A stretch of 64,000 bases of DNA from Myxococcales bacterium 68-20 (GTDB lineage Bacteria > Myxococcota_A > Polyangia > Polyangiales > Polyangiaceae). Under the pieces are notes generated by a model. That model saw nothing but the letters and a program-made list of their open reading frames with translations. It was not told where the DNA came from and searched no databases. A program made the translations under genes and the position numbers. Shown one piece after another: positions 55,927 to 64,000 of the stretch (the first letter of the stretch is position 1; each line of letters opens with the position of its first letter). Location: contig MKVQ01000002.1 in the NCBI GenBank assembly GCA_001899635.1, forward strand, positions 273,502-337,501, read 5' to 3'.

Positions 55927-56262
55927 TCGCCGCTTCGCCTCCTCGCGGTGTGGAGCAAGATCGGGCCGAAGCCGACCGCGACTGGACGCGAGATGCTCGA
56001 CGCGGAGCACGGAGAATGACGAGGCCTCGGTATGGGAGCGTCCCGATAGGCTCGTTCGCGGCCCCGAGCGCCGCGAACGCCTCGTCGAGCGCAGCCGCTC
56101 AGCTCATCCTCGAGCTCACTCGCCTTCGGCCGAGAACACGCAGCCGGCTGAGCCGAGGAAGGCGGCCACTTTCGACACGACTCCCATCGGCCTCTACGGT
56201 ACCTGGAATGGTCTGACGCGTGGCGCGTTGGTCGTTCGACGGATACCGGGCAGGTGAACTCG
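55927..56262. other. Intergenic region upstream of the multicopper oxidase
   Basis: 336 bases with no supported gene. A frame continuing from the broken lipoprotein crosses part of it but is arginine-rich and unlike a real protein. No promoter boxes were recognised. Confidence 0.35.
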
Positions 56263-57693
56263 ATGCGCCGATGGATGTTGCTGGCAGGAGCCGCGGCGGC
56301 TGTAGCTGTCTCGGTCACGGTGTTGTGGCCACGAGAGCAAGCTCCCGTCCTGGAGCCGGAACGCGCTGCGCTCCTCGCAGAGGCGGGCGCGACGATCCCG
56401 CGTAACCGACCGTCCGGGAAGGTGCACGAAGTCGAGCTCGTTGCGGCTCCCGGCACGGTTCAGCTCCTCGACGGACGCCCGCTCGACGTTTGGGCCTACA
56501 ACGGCCAGGTCCCCGGCCCGACCATCCGCGCCCGCGCTGGGGACAAGCTCCGCGTTCGGCTGCGCAACGAGCTTCCGCAGCCCACGACGATTCACTGGCA
56601 CGGGCTACGTCTACCGAACGGCATGGACGGCGTACCCGGCGTGACGCAGCCACCGATCGCGTCGGGCGCGTCCTTCACCTACGAGTTCGTGCTGCCGGAC
56701 GCCGGCACCTTCTGGTTCCACCCTCACGTACGCGGCAGCGAGCAGGTCGAGCGTGGCCTCCACGGCGTGCTCATCGTCGAGCCGCGCGACGACAAGCCGA
56801 GAGAGCGCGAGCTGGTCTGGCTCCTCGACGATTGGCGCCTCGCCGAGGATGGCCAGATCGATCCCGAATTCGTGACCCGCCACGATCTCGCGCACGACGG
56901 ACGCTGGGGACAGCTTTCGACCGTGAATGGAAAGGTCCGCCCCACGGTCGATGTTCGCGCAGGCGAAGCGGTCCTGGTACGGCTGCTCAACGCTGCGAAC
57001 GGCCGCATCTTCGCTCCCGACTTGTCAGCGCTCGATGCGAACGTGGTGGCGTTCGACGGCGTTCCGACCTCGCGCCCGCTGCCGGCTACGAAGCTGGAGC
57101 TGGCGCCCGGGAATCGCGCGGACGTTCTCCTGCGTGTTCCCGCGGATGCGACTGGAACGATCGACGTGGTCGACCGCTTCACGCGCAGGCCCTTCGTGCT
57201 CGCGACACTGCGTGTCGACGGGAAGGTCGAGAGCGCGCCGCTCGCCGCACGCGAGTTCCGTGAGGTCCCAGCGTGGACCAACGCGTCGGCGCTCGAGCCC
57301 GACCACGTCTTCGAGCTCAACGCCACCCGCGGCGGACGCGCGGGCATCGAGTGGCAGATCAATGGCAAGGCGATGGTCCACGACGACGGACACGCGAAGC
57401 ACGATCCACCGACGAAGCTGCAGCTCGGCCGACCCACCAAGCTCCGCTTCGTGAACGCGAGCGCGCGCCTCCATCCCATGCACCTGCACGGGCAGTTCTT
57501 CAAGGTGATCGCCCGTAACGGTCAGCCCGTCGACGAAGGCCACTGGCGCGACACCGTACTTCTCCGCGGCCGCGACTCCGTCGACGTCATGGTGGTACCC
57601 GAGGACGAAGGCACCTGGGCGCTCCACTGTCACATCCTCGAACACCACGACTCGGGAATGATGACGCTCCTCAAAGTCGAGCGGGCAAGCTGA
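56263..57693 (+). CDS. Multicopper oxidase
   Basis: 476 aa, three cupredoxin domains. An N-terminal hydrophobic anchor (residues 4-21) precedes copper motifs IHWHG (His111, His113), FWFHPHVRG (His153, His155), HPMHLHGQFF and the type 1/trinuclear HCHILEHHDSGMM. The axial methionine suggests a CueO/CopA-like cuprous oxidase or laccase in the periplasm. AGGTGA lies just before ATG 56263; a GTG three codons earlier is inside that site. No copper exporter or chaperone is adjacent, and the merR-csp pair is 45 kb away. Confidence 0.92.
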   Translation: MRRWMLLAGAAAAVAVSVTVLWPREQAPVLEPERAALLAEAGATIPRNRPSGKVHEVELVAAPGTVQLLDGRPLDVWAYNGQVPGPTIRARAGDKLRVRLRNELPQPTTIHWHGLRLPNGMDGVPGVTQPPIASGASFTYEFVLPDAGTFWFHPHVRGSEQVERGLHGVLIVEPRDDKPRERELVWLLDDWRLAEDGQIDPEFVTRHDLAHDGRWGQLSTVNGKVRPTVDVRAGEAVLVRLLNAANGRIFAPDLSALDANVVAFDGVPTSRPLPATKLELAPGNRADVLLRVPADATGTIDVVDRFTRRPFVLATLRVDGKVESAPLAAREFREVPAWTNASALEPDHVFELNATRGGRAGIEWQINGKAMVHDDGHAKHDPPTKLQLGRPTKLRFVNASARLHPMHLHGQFFKVIARNGQPVDEGHWRDTVLLRGRDSVDVMVVPEDEGTWALHCHILEHHDSGMMTLLKVERAS

Positions 57694-57787
57694 GGCCCGG
57701 CCTCGGCGACCAAGAGAAGCAACCGATGTCGGGCCGTGAAGATCGGCCCTTGTCGGGATTTGACGGATCTACGAAGTATCGAGGCGG

Positions 57788-58450
57788 TCACCGAGAAGGC
57801 GCGTCGTCGCGAGCCTCCTTGCTGCCGGGTACGATCGCGAGATCGACGGACATCCGTGGTGCTTCGCCGGCGATCAGTCCGATCCCCTGCGCCGTGTCGA
57901 TCGAGGCATGCGGATGCGGGCGCGTGGCAACGCCCTTCTCGTCGAGGACGAAGTCGTAGCGCCCGTCCGTCTTGGTCGCGTTGTACGTGACCTCGCGTGA
58001 ATTGCCTGCGGCGAAGACGCCGCGTTCGCTGTAGATCTCGACGCCCCCGCACGTCACGACGGTCTGGTGGACGCCCTGGAAGGTCGCGCCTCGATAGTCC
58101 AGGCGCGCGTTGATCGTGCACGTCGCTCCCGCGCTCACTCCAGAAGCCCCTGAGGCGTTCGTGACCGTCGCTTGCCATGACGCCTGCACGGAGTGAAGCG
58201 GACTGGGGGCGATACGCCTCGTCCTCCCGCCTTTGCCGAAGAGCACGACGCTGCCTGCGGTGGCCAAAACGAGACCAACCGCGATCGCGGCGACGGGCAT
58301 CTTCCGAGTCGGTTTGGGGGGCGAGGACGCGGGCGGCGACTTCCCTTCCCTCTCGGCCTTCAGCCGCGCGATCTCGTCTTCCAGGGCGGCCTGCTTCGCC
58401 AAGAGCGCAGCGTGCTCGTCACGGTATCCGGATTCCCTCATCTCCGTCAT
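57788..58450 (-). CDS. Hypothetical protein, coiled coil plus single membrane segment
   Basis: 220 aa. A short N-terminal coiled coil (ALLAKQAALEDEIARLKAER, about 15-34) and a Pro/Lys linker precede one membrane helix (about 51-72, MPVAAIAVGLVLATAGSVVL). A C-terminal extracytoplasmic domain of about 145 residues with two cysteines follows (ATCTINARLDYRG; VVTCGGVEIY). No family was recognised. The start at ATG 58450 is provisional because no ribosome site is clear. It is convergent with the oxidase gene and divergent from the next lipoprotein. Confidence 0.65.
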   Translation of the reverse strand: MTEMRESGYRDEHAALLAKQAALEDEIARLKAEREGKSPPASSPPKPTRKMPVAAIAVGLVLATAGSVVLFGKGGRTRRIAPSPLHSVQASWQATVTNASGASGVSAGATCTINARLDYRGATFQGVHQTVVTCGGVEIYSERGVFAAGNSREVTYNATKTDGRYDFVLDEKGVATRPHPHASIDTAQGIGLIAGEAPRMSVDLAIVPGSKEARDDAPSR

Positions 58451-58620
58451 TGGAGCACGACTTGCACTGGCGACATCGTCCTTGCCCGTCGATTCCTCCT
58501 TACATGGGATCCTCGCGATGACGGTTCGCTCGGGTCGCGTGCAAAGCTCGGAAGGCGCCCGCACCGCGCGAAAGCAGGTGGACGCTGGCTCTCCCCTTCG
58601 CGGAGTGGCACAATCCCGTC

Positions 58621-59781
58621 ATGGCTTATCGATACCTTCTTGCTTCTCCCGCGATCTTGATTGCGCTCGTCGCGTGCGGCACGGACATGCCGATCACGTC
58701 CCATGTCTCCAACCCGCTCGACGCGCCTTCACGGTGCGATCCGGAGCCAAAAGGGCTCGACGCGGCGGAGGAGGGCTGCGTCGACGTTGCCGATCCCGAG
58801 AGCAATTTCGCGCCAAACCTGACGCTCAGGAGCTGGCGACCGTTCCGCGACGAAGTCTGCATGGAGGGAACGGCCGAGTCCGTCCCGGGCTCCTGCAACT
58901 TCACGGTTGTCCGGGTGTGCCTGGGCGTCGCCCACCTCGGCCCCGTGCGCTCGTTCACGCTCGAACCGATCCCCGTCGGCCAGCCCATCCCCGAAGGTAG
59001 AGCGACGCTGGAGTACGTTCGGCATCAGGCGTCGTCCAGCTCCACGCTGACGACGCAGTCGCCCATCCCGAGCTGCAACGTCGATCCGAATGACCTGCAC
59101 CGCGCTGTCGGAGGCACGATCGACTGCGAACGTGGCGATACGGGCATCGAGTGCCGCCTCCGCCACGTTCGCCTTCAGCACGCCCAGGATTCGGCACGCG
59201 AGACGACGGCGAGCGCTTGGCTGCACGCGTCGCCGCCGCCCGAGCCCGTGGCGTGCGAATTGCCACCGTCGTCGTGCCCTGCCGAAGCCGATGCTGGCCT
59301 CGGCACCTCGTGCATTCAAGGGACCGGCGATGCGCTCCGGCCCGTCGTCGTGATGCAGAGCAACGTCGGCTCCGCGCGCGATGACCAAGTCTGCATTCGG
59401 GCCGACTATGCTTCCAAATGCAACTTTGGAGACGGGGAGAATCGGGGAGAAGACCACTTCATCCACTTTTGCCTCGGAAGCGCGTCTCCGATCACGACGG
59501 AGCGCACGTTTACGATCACGGGTGGGTACCCGGAGTTCGGGTTTCCACCGCCCGAGGGGCAAGCGCGGTTCGTACGCAGCGAGGTCCTACGGACGACGAC
59601 GCATGCCGGCGACGTCTCCGACGAGCGTTCGTGGGTTGCCCCGTCGGGCACCATCACATGTGCGCCTCAGGGCGCGCAGCACCTCGCGTGTCGCTTCACC
59701 GACGTTCCCTTCGAGGCGGCGGGAGGAAAGACATCGAGCGCGTCGGGCTGGGTCCACGCGGAGGTGCAGGCGCTCGAGTGA
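58621..59781 (+). CDS. Lipoprotein with internal duplication
   Basis: 386 aa. Signal with lipobox LVACG (Cys19). The mature part consists of two related domains of about 140 residues: RPFRDEVCMEGTAESVPGSC to ETTASAWLHAS, and SARDDQVCIRADYASKC to KTSSASGWVHAEV. Both have paired cysteines at matching places, an RTFTI/RSFTL strand and a C-terminal SAWLHA/SGWVHA strand. It is probably an outer-membrane or periplasmic protein. No family was recognised, and the ribosome site is weak. Confidence 0.7.
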   Translation: MAYRYLLASPAILIALVACGTDMPITSHVSNPLDAPSRCDPEPKGLDAAEEGCVDVADPESNFAPNLTLRSWRPFRDEVCMEGTAESVPGSCNFTVVRVCLGVAHLGPVRSFTLEPIPVGQPIPEGRATLEYVRHQASSSSTLTTQSPIPSCNVDPNDLHRAVGGTIDCERGDTGIECRLRHVRLQHAQDSARETTASAWLHASPPPEPVACELPPSSCPAEADAGLGTSCIQGTGDALRPVVVMQSNVGSARDDQVCIRADYASKCNFGDGENRGEDHFIHFCLGSASPITTERTFTITGGYPEFGFPPPEGQARFVRSEVLRTTTHAGDVSDERSWVAPSGTITCAPQGAQHLACRFTDVPFEAAGGKTSSASGWVHAEVQALE

Positions 59782-59826
59782 ACGGCCCCTCCGGCTTCAC
59801 TCGAGCGAGGTCGAGAAAGAGGGCGC

Positions 59827-60766
59827 ATGAGGTTTGTCCGATCCGTTGCAGGCGTCATGGTGGTTGGCGCGGGGATGTTCATAGCGGCAGGCAGCAGCAC
59901 GGCCTCCCCTCCCGAGGACGCCCTGCCGGACGGCGGAGCGCCGGACATCACGCTGCCGGACGCCGCGCTCGGCGATGGCGGGCCCGCCGACGCCGCGCCC
60001 ACGAAGCTGTGCGGACCAGGGACCGCCCAGTGCGGAGACCGCTGCGTCGACGTGAGTCTCGACCCCAAGAACTGCGGTCTGTGCGGAAAGGCCTGCGCGA
60101 CCGGAGAGGTGTGCTCGAGCGGGGCGTGCGGGCTCTCCTGCACCGGAGGCACGACGAAGTGCGGGGACCGCTGCGTCGATACGAAGAGCGATGCGCTGAA
60201 CTGCGGAGGTTGTGGCACCGACGCCGGCGCGAACCGTTGCGGCTCCGGAACGGTCTGCAGCGACGGCAACTGCGCGCTCACGTGCGCGGACAACCTCGTG
60301 GCCTGCAACGGTGGATGCGTGGACCCGCTGACGAGCCGGCAGTTTTGTGGCGCGACGGACGGTTGCGGCGAGGGCGCAGGGAGCGCGGGCACGTCGTGCA
60401 CCGCGGGCCGACGAACCAAACGGCATCTTCTTCGGCGCGTCTTCGGGCACGCTGCGCGCCGTCGTGGACCCGGACAATGCGGGCGGATCCACGCTGCCAA
60501 CCTCTTCGCAAGGTTGCTGCTCGGCCGAGCATCCGCGCTCCATCTGCAACGCGCCGAAGACCAACAACAACGGCGTCGGCGGCATCGACTCCGGCGACGC
60601 GCTCTGCAGAGCGATGGGGTTCGCGAGCGGCGTGGTCGTCGAGGAGACCGCCGGCAATTATTGCCCGAAGCCGCATGCGCTCTCAGCGAACGGCGCGACC
60701 TGGACGTCGGACTTCCAGACGACGGGCAACGATGGCTACGGCCAGCAGTTCCGCTGCACGCGCTGA
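59827..60766 (+). pseudogene. Cysteine-rich repeat surface protein, frameshifted
   Basis: The gene begins with a secretion signal (MRFVRSVAGVMVVGAGMFIA), then an Asp/Gly/Pro linker, then three Cys-rich repeats of about 45 residues (CGDRCVDVSLDPKNCGLCG; CGDRCVDTKSDALNCGGCG; ACNGGCVD) typical of myxobacterial exported proteins. Near 60405 the sensible frame shifts by one base (SCTAG to ADEPNGIFFGASSG) and continues to a C-terminal domain ending NDGYGQQFRCTR at 60766. Deleting one G rejoins the two parts. AAGAGGG precedes the ATG. It is a pseudogene or an assembly error. Confidence 0.65.
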
Positions 60767-60782
60767 CAGCGCGGTCGTTCGA

Positions 60783-61272
60783 TCAGAGGTCGTTGCGCTC
60801 ACCCGCGAGGAGCCCCCTCGCCTGCGCGGCCGAGCAGAGCGCCGCTGTCCGAGAGCGCGCCCACGCCGGGCGGATCCAGCTGCAGGCGGAGGCAGGTCGT
60901 GCCAGTGCTTCCTCGAACATCCCGCCGCCGCCGAAGCGTGGAATCGCGCGCACAGAAATGCCTCCGTCGACGGCAACGGGCGCTCCCTTCCGGCGACGTT
61001 CCTCGTCGTAGTCGACGGAGCTCGTCCGGACGCAAAGCATCAACGACCTCGCCCGTTCCGACCACACCCCCGGCCCGGTCTCGGCGTCAGCCGCCGATGT
61101 CGCGGATTGGCAGGCCAAGCGCATCGATGCCCCACGTCACCGCTTCTCCCTCGATGAATCGCGAGGCTTCCAATGGCGCAGGCTCGCTGCGTGCATCGGG
61201 TCCTTCGAGGAATGACGTTGCGGTCGTCCGAGCCCGCTGAGCCCCCGTGCCGACGAGCGGTCGTGCGGACAT
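60783..61272 (-). pseudogene. Possible hypothetical gene split by a frameshift
   Basis: Two minus-strand pieces read as one protein if one base is removed near 61090-61095. The upstream piece ends RFIEGEAVTWGIDALGLPIR and then stops. The downstream piece continues as DAETGPGVWSERARSLMLCV and VAVDGGISVRAIPRFGGGG to the stop at 60783. No family was recognised and the N-terminus is uncertain. The rest of the 573-base gap between the Cys-rich gene and the kinase holds nothing else recognisable. Confidence 0.3.
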
Positions 61273-61339
61273 CGCCTCGACCGGAGCAGACGCAATCGCC
61301 TAATCGCGTGAATCAGACCGGAGGTCGTCGAGGTGGCTC

Positions 61340-63475
61340 GTGCCTGGCAATGATGCCCCGACCAGCTGGCGCTCTGCCCTTCTCTCCGAAGGGCACGGGC
61401 TCGCCGTGGTCGCGGTGCGTGACGGTCGCGTGCACGAGCTGAACGCCCCAGCCCGAGAGCTGTTCCACGGCATCGTCGTCGGAACGAAGCTCGAGGAGCT
61501 CTTCGAAGAGAGCTGCCGCCCGGCGGCAAGTGAGGCCGTGTCGAGAGAGAGCTCGTCGTCGACTACGACCCTGCAAGTCAAGCACGCGAGAGGACCGCTT
61601 CGAGTGCGGTTCCTCGTGCTCTCTGGCCCGGATGAGAAGCTGCTCATCGCAGCAGCGAGCGGTGTCGGACTAGCCGATGAGCTCGGGGGCAACCTCATGG
61701 CCGCGAACAGCGAGCTCGCGAAGCTGGCGAGAGAGCTGTCGCGTCGGATCGATGAGTTCGACACCATCAAGCAGGCGTTGGTTCGGGCCGATGAGGCCGC
61801 GCGAAGCCTCCGGGCCGAGCTCGACGAGCTGGGTCGCGCGAGCAACGCCGTCTCGGAGGCCGTCGCGGACCTGCCGCAGTCCGACGTCTCGGCCGTGCTC
61901 ACCATGATCGCGCTTCAGGCCCGCGCGCTCACGCATGCCGACTACGTCGCGCTCGGGATCGGCACCGACGAAGCCACGCCGTTCCACCCTTGGGTCTTCC
62001 TCGGCGTACCGCAAGAGACCGCGCACGCGATCGGACGCTTCCCGCGGCCCGTCGGCACCCTGGGGACCGTTGCACGGAAGGGAGAGCTCGTTCGCGTCGC
62101 AGACGTGCACCGTCACCCCGACTTTCAAGGGCTTCCCCCTCATCATTTCGAGTTGGAGAGCTTTCTCGGCGTGCCCATCCAGTACCGAGGGAGGTCGGTC
62201 GGCAATCTCTACCTCGGTAAGAAGTCCGGGGCTCCCGAGTTCTCGGAGCAGGACGAGCGGCTCATCCGCGCGCTTGCGTCGAGAGTCGCCGTCGCGATCG
62301 AGACCGCGCTGCTGTACACCAGCGAAAGCCTCCAGCGACAGTGGCTACAGAACAACATCGATCAGATGCCCGACGGCGTTCTCTTGTACGACGAACACGG
62401 GCGGCTCAAAGCGAGGAACCAGGCCATCGCCGAGCTCGTCTGCGCAGAGCCAGGTCGAACGGACCCGTACGGAAACGAGGCGACATTCGATGCACGAGAG
62501 CCGGACGGCAGGATCACGCCGCCGGACGAGTTGCCGATCGTCCGGGCAATCCGGGACGAGGAAGCGACATTCCGGAGAGAGCTCCTCCTTCGGCGCCGCG
62601 ACGGAGACTTCGTACCCGTCTGGGTGAGCACGGTACCGGTGCGGGACCCGAAAGATCGACTCTCGGGTGTCGTGATGGTCGTCTCGGACATCTCCGCGCA
62701 CCGCGAGCTGGAGCGCCTCCGCGAGGAGTGGGCAGCCGTCGTGGCGCACGATCTCCGTCAGCCTCTCGGCGCGATCGCGATGACGGCCGATGCGGAGCTC
62801 CGGCTCCACTCGGGCGAGCTAGCCGAGCACGAACGCCGAGCCTTCGAGCGCATCCGGTCCGCGTCGGAGCGGCTCAGTCGAATGGTCGCCGACCTCTCGG
62901 ATGCTTCGCTGATCGAGTCGCGTCGGCTGTCGATCGAGCCGCGATCGGTCGACGTGCACGCGCTGGTCGGCTCGGTCGTCGAGAGCCTCAGCGAGGCGAC
63001 GGCGGCCTACGACGTCCGGATCCAAGCAGAGCCGGGAGAGACGGCTTGGGTCGACCCGGATCGAATCCACCAGGTGCTCGCAAACCTCATCTCGAACGCG
63101 GCGAAGTACGGGCAATCAGGCACCGAGATCACGATCGAAGTCGCCGCTCACGACGACTTCCTGGAGCTCATCGTGACGAATCATGGCCCTGGCATTGCGT
63201 CCGAAGACCTGCCTTTTCTCTTCGGCAGGTTCACGCGCGCTGACGATCCACGACGTCCGCGGGCGCCAGGCCTCGGCCTCGGGCTCTACATCGCCAAGGG
63301 ACTCGTCGAGGCGCATGGCGGGAAGATCTGGGCGGAGAGCGTGCCTGGAGACACTACGCGTTTCCATTTCACCATGCCGAGGGAGGTCTCGCCCGCCCAC
63401 CCTCGATTGGCGCACGAAGCTGCGCCTTGGCGCGCGCACCAGCGCGGGCGAACGCGGCGTCCTCGCGTGTCCTGA
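61340..63475 (+). CDS. Sensor histidine kinase with PAS and GAF domains
   Basis: 711 aa, soluble. Order: PAS-like (about 10-110), coiled coil (about 120-170, LAKLARELSRRIDEFDTIK), GAF (about 180-330), PAS (about 335-455, with NNIDQMPDGVLLYDEHGRL), HisKA (VVAHDLRQPLGAIAMTADAE), HATPase_c (NLISNAAKYG, GLGLGLYIAKGLVEAHGGKI). The tail of about 30 residues is basic. It starts at GTG after GAGGTGG. No response regulator is adjacent, so it is an orphan kinase. GAF plus PAS suggests redox, gas or small-ligand input, which is inference. Confidence 0.9.
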   Translation: MPGNDAPTSWRSALLSEGHGLAVVAVRDGRVHELNAPARELFHGIVVGTKLEELFEESCRPAASEAVSRESSSSTTTLQVKHARGPLRVRFLVLSGPDEKLLIAAASGVGLADELGGNLMAANSELAKLARELSRRIDEFDTIKQALVRADEAARSLRAELDELGRASNAVSEAVADLPQSDVSAVLTMIALQARALTHADYVALGIGTDEATPFHPWVFLGVPQETAHAIGRFPRPVGTLGTVARKGELVRVADVHRHPDFQGLPPHHFELESFLGVPIQYRGRSVGNLYLGKKSGAPEFSEQDERLIRALASRVAVAIETALLYTSESLQRQWLQNNIDQMPDGVLLYDEHGRLKARNQAIAELVCAEPGRTDPYGNEATFDAREPDGRITPPDELPIVRAIRDEEATFRRELLLRRRDGDFVPVWVSTVPVRDPKDRLSGVVMVVSDISAHRELERLREEWAAVVAHDLRQPLGAIAMTADAELRLHSGELAEHERRAFERIRSASERLSRMVADLSDASLIESRRLSIEPRSVDVHALVGSVVESLSEATAAYDVRIQAEPGETAWVDPDRIHQVLANLISNAAKYGQSGTEITIEVAAHDDFLELIVTNHGPGIASEDLPFLFGRFTRADDPRRPRAPGLGLGLYIAKGLVEAHGGKIWAESVPGDTTRFHFTMPREVSPAHPRLAHEAAPWRAHQRGRTRRPRVS

Positions 63476-63602
63476 CGTTCGGTCGGCGAGTCGAGCGACT
63501 CCGCGCGCGGACATCCGCCGGTCTCGCCGTTCTGGTCCGCCGGTCACGTCATCGTGCGCCCACCGGGCACGAGAAGGCGCATCGGCGGGAGCGGCCGACG
63601 GG

Positions 63603-63944
63603 TCAGGGTCCGATGCGGTCTGCGTGGCCGCTCACCTCATCGAGCGACAGGACCTGCACCGCCCTCTCGGGGATCGAACCGTGCACGTGAGGCATCGGAC
63701 CACGCGGCGTGTCGACGACGTCGACCGGCACGTCGAGGCGTCGCGGATCGATCGCGAGTACGCGCAGGTCCGAGCCCGCGGGGAAGTACAGGCACGCGCT
63801 CTCGAGCACCGCGTCGCGATAGGAGGCGTGGATGAACCCCTCGCGCTCCAGGGAAGCGGGCCGGTAGCGGCGGTCGCTTCCCGAGGAGCCTTCGGGGACG
63901 AACACGACGTCCTCGACGTGGAGGACGTGAAAGAGCCAGCGCAT
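63603..63944 (-). CDS. DUF952 family protein
   Basis: 113 aa. It begins MRWLFHVLHVEDVV and has the family blocks REGFIHASYRDAVLESACLYF, DLRVLAIDPRRLDVPVDVVD and VHGSIPERAVQVLSL. DUF952 proteins are small, of unknown function and near 110 residues. TAGGAT lies before the ATG. It is convergent with the kinase gene. A decayed copy of its C-terminal third occurs at 52985-53120. Confidence 0.85.
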   Translation of the reverse strand: MRWLFHVLHVEDVVFVPEGSSGSDRRYRPASLEREGFIHASYRDAVLESACLYFPAGSDLRVLAIDPRRLDVPVDVVDTPRGPMPHVHGSIPERAVQVLSLDEVSGHADRIGP

Positions 63945-63964
63945 TGGTAGATCCTACTTTCCTT

Positions 63965-63980
63965 CCCGCCAGAGGGCGGG
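63965..63980. terminator. Small GC hairpin near the window end
   Basis: CCCGCC, loop AGAG, GGCGGG. It lies just upstream of the DUF952 gene and could end a gene beyond the window. The stem is only six pairs and there is no T run. Confidence 0.25.
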
Positions 63981-64000
63981 CGTTAGAGCAAGACCCCCTT

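Overview
The window looks like chromosomal DNA of a high-GC myxobacterium, most likely Myxococcota of the Polyangia type. This rests on the very strong G/C third-position bias, giant tetratricopeptide (TPR) proteins, a dense set of hybrid histidine kinases, and surface lipoproteins with cysteine-rich repeats. The taxonomic call is an inference from gene content; no rRNA marker, tRNA or CRISPR array was recognised.

Layout. 0-12.5 kb is mostly conserved housekeeping: a partial membrane gene and nadB (minus), etfB-etfA behind a good promoter, a lysR-pirin-ycaC group with two matching operator-like dyads, a ferredoxin/metallo-beta-lactamase fusion, dnaX-ybaB-recR, a merR-csp metal pair and ridA. 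12.6-33.6 kb is an envelope or scaffold block: a lipoprotein, a DUF374 acyltransferase translationally coupled to a 3,840-residue TPR protein, then a divergent PlsC acyltransferase and lipid-kinase pair followed by a second, 1,827-residue TPR protein. 33.6-47.7 kb is a seven-gene minus-strand signalling operon with almost every junction overlapping: lone receiver, 1,130-aa hybrid kinase, 1,556-aa double kinase, membrane hybrid kinase with three receivers, CheR, a half-size CheB, and a receiver-kinase-receiver protein. This is the strongest candidate for an undescribed system.

48-53 kb is a stress and envelope group: a hemerythrin, a BON lipoprotein, a YflT-like glycine-zipper protein, a coiled-coil lipoprotein and an HtrA lipoprotein protease. 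53-64 kb is accessory DNA: a polytopic membrane protein, a multicopper oxidase, several secreted or lipoprotein hypotheticals, a PAS/GAF kinase and a DUF952 protein. Three genes here are broken by apparent single-base frameshifts, each restored by removing one base in or beside a short G-rich run. A decayed second copy of the DUF952 gene end lies upstream of htrA.

How the genes may work together (inference). The signalling operon has the parts for several cytosolic inputs and one membrane input, four receiver-bearing kinases and a methyltransferase, but no visible DNA-binding output and no chemoreceptor. Its target is therefore elsewhere or is a protein. The two giant TPR proteins flank and are co-transcribed with phospholipid-modifying enzymes, which suggests a scaffold role at the membrane.
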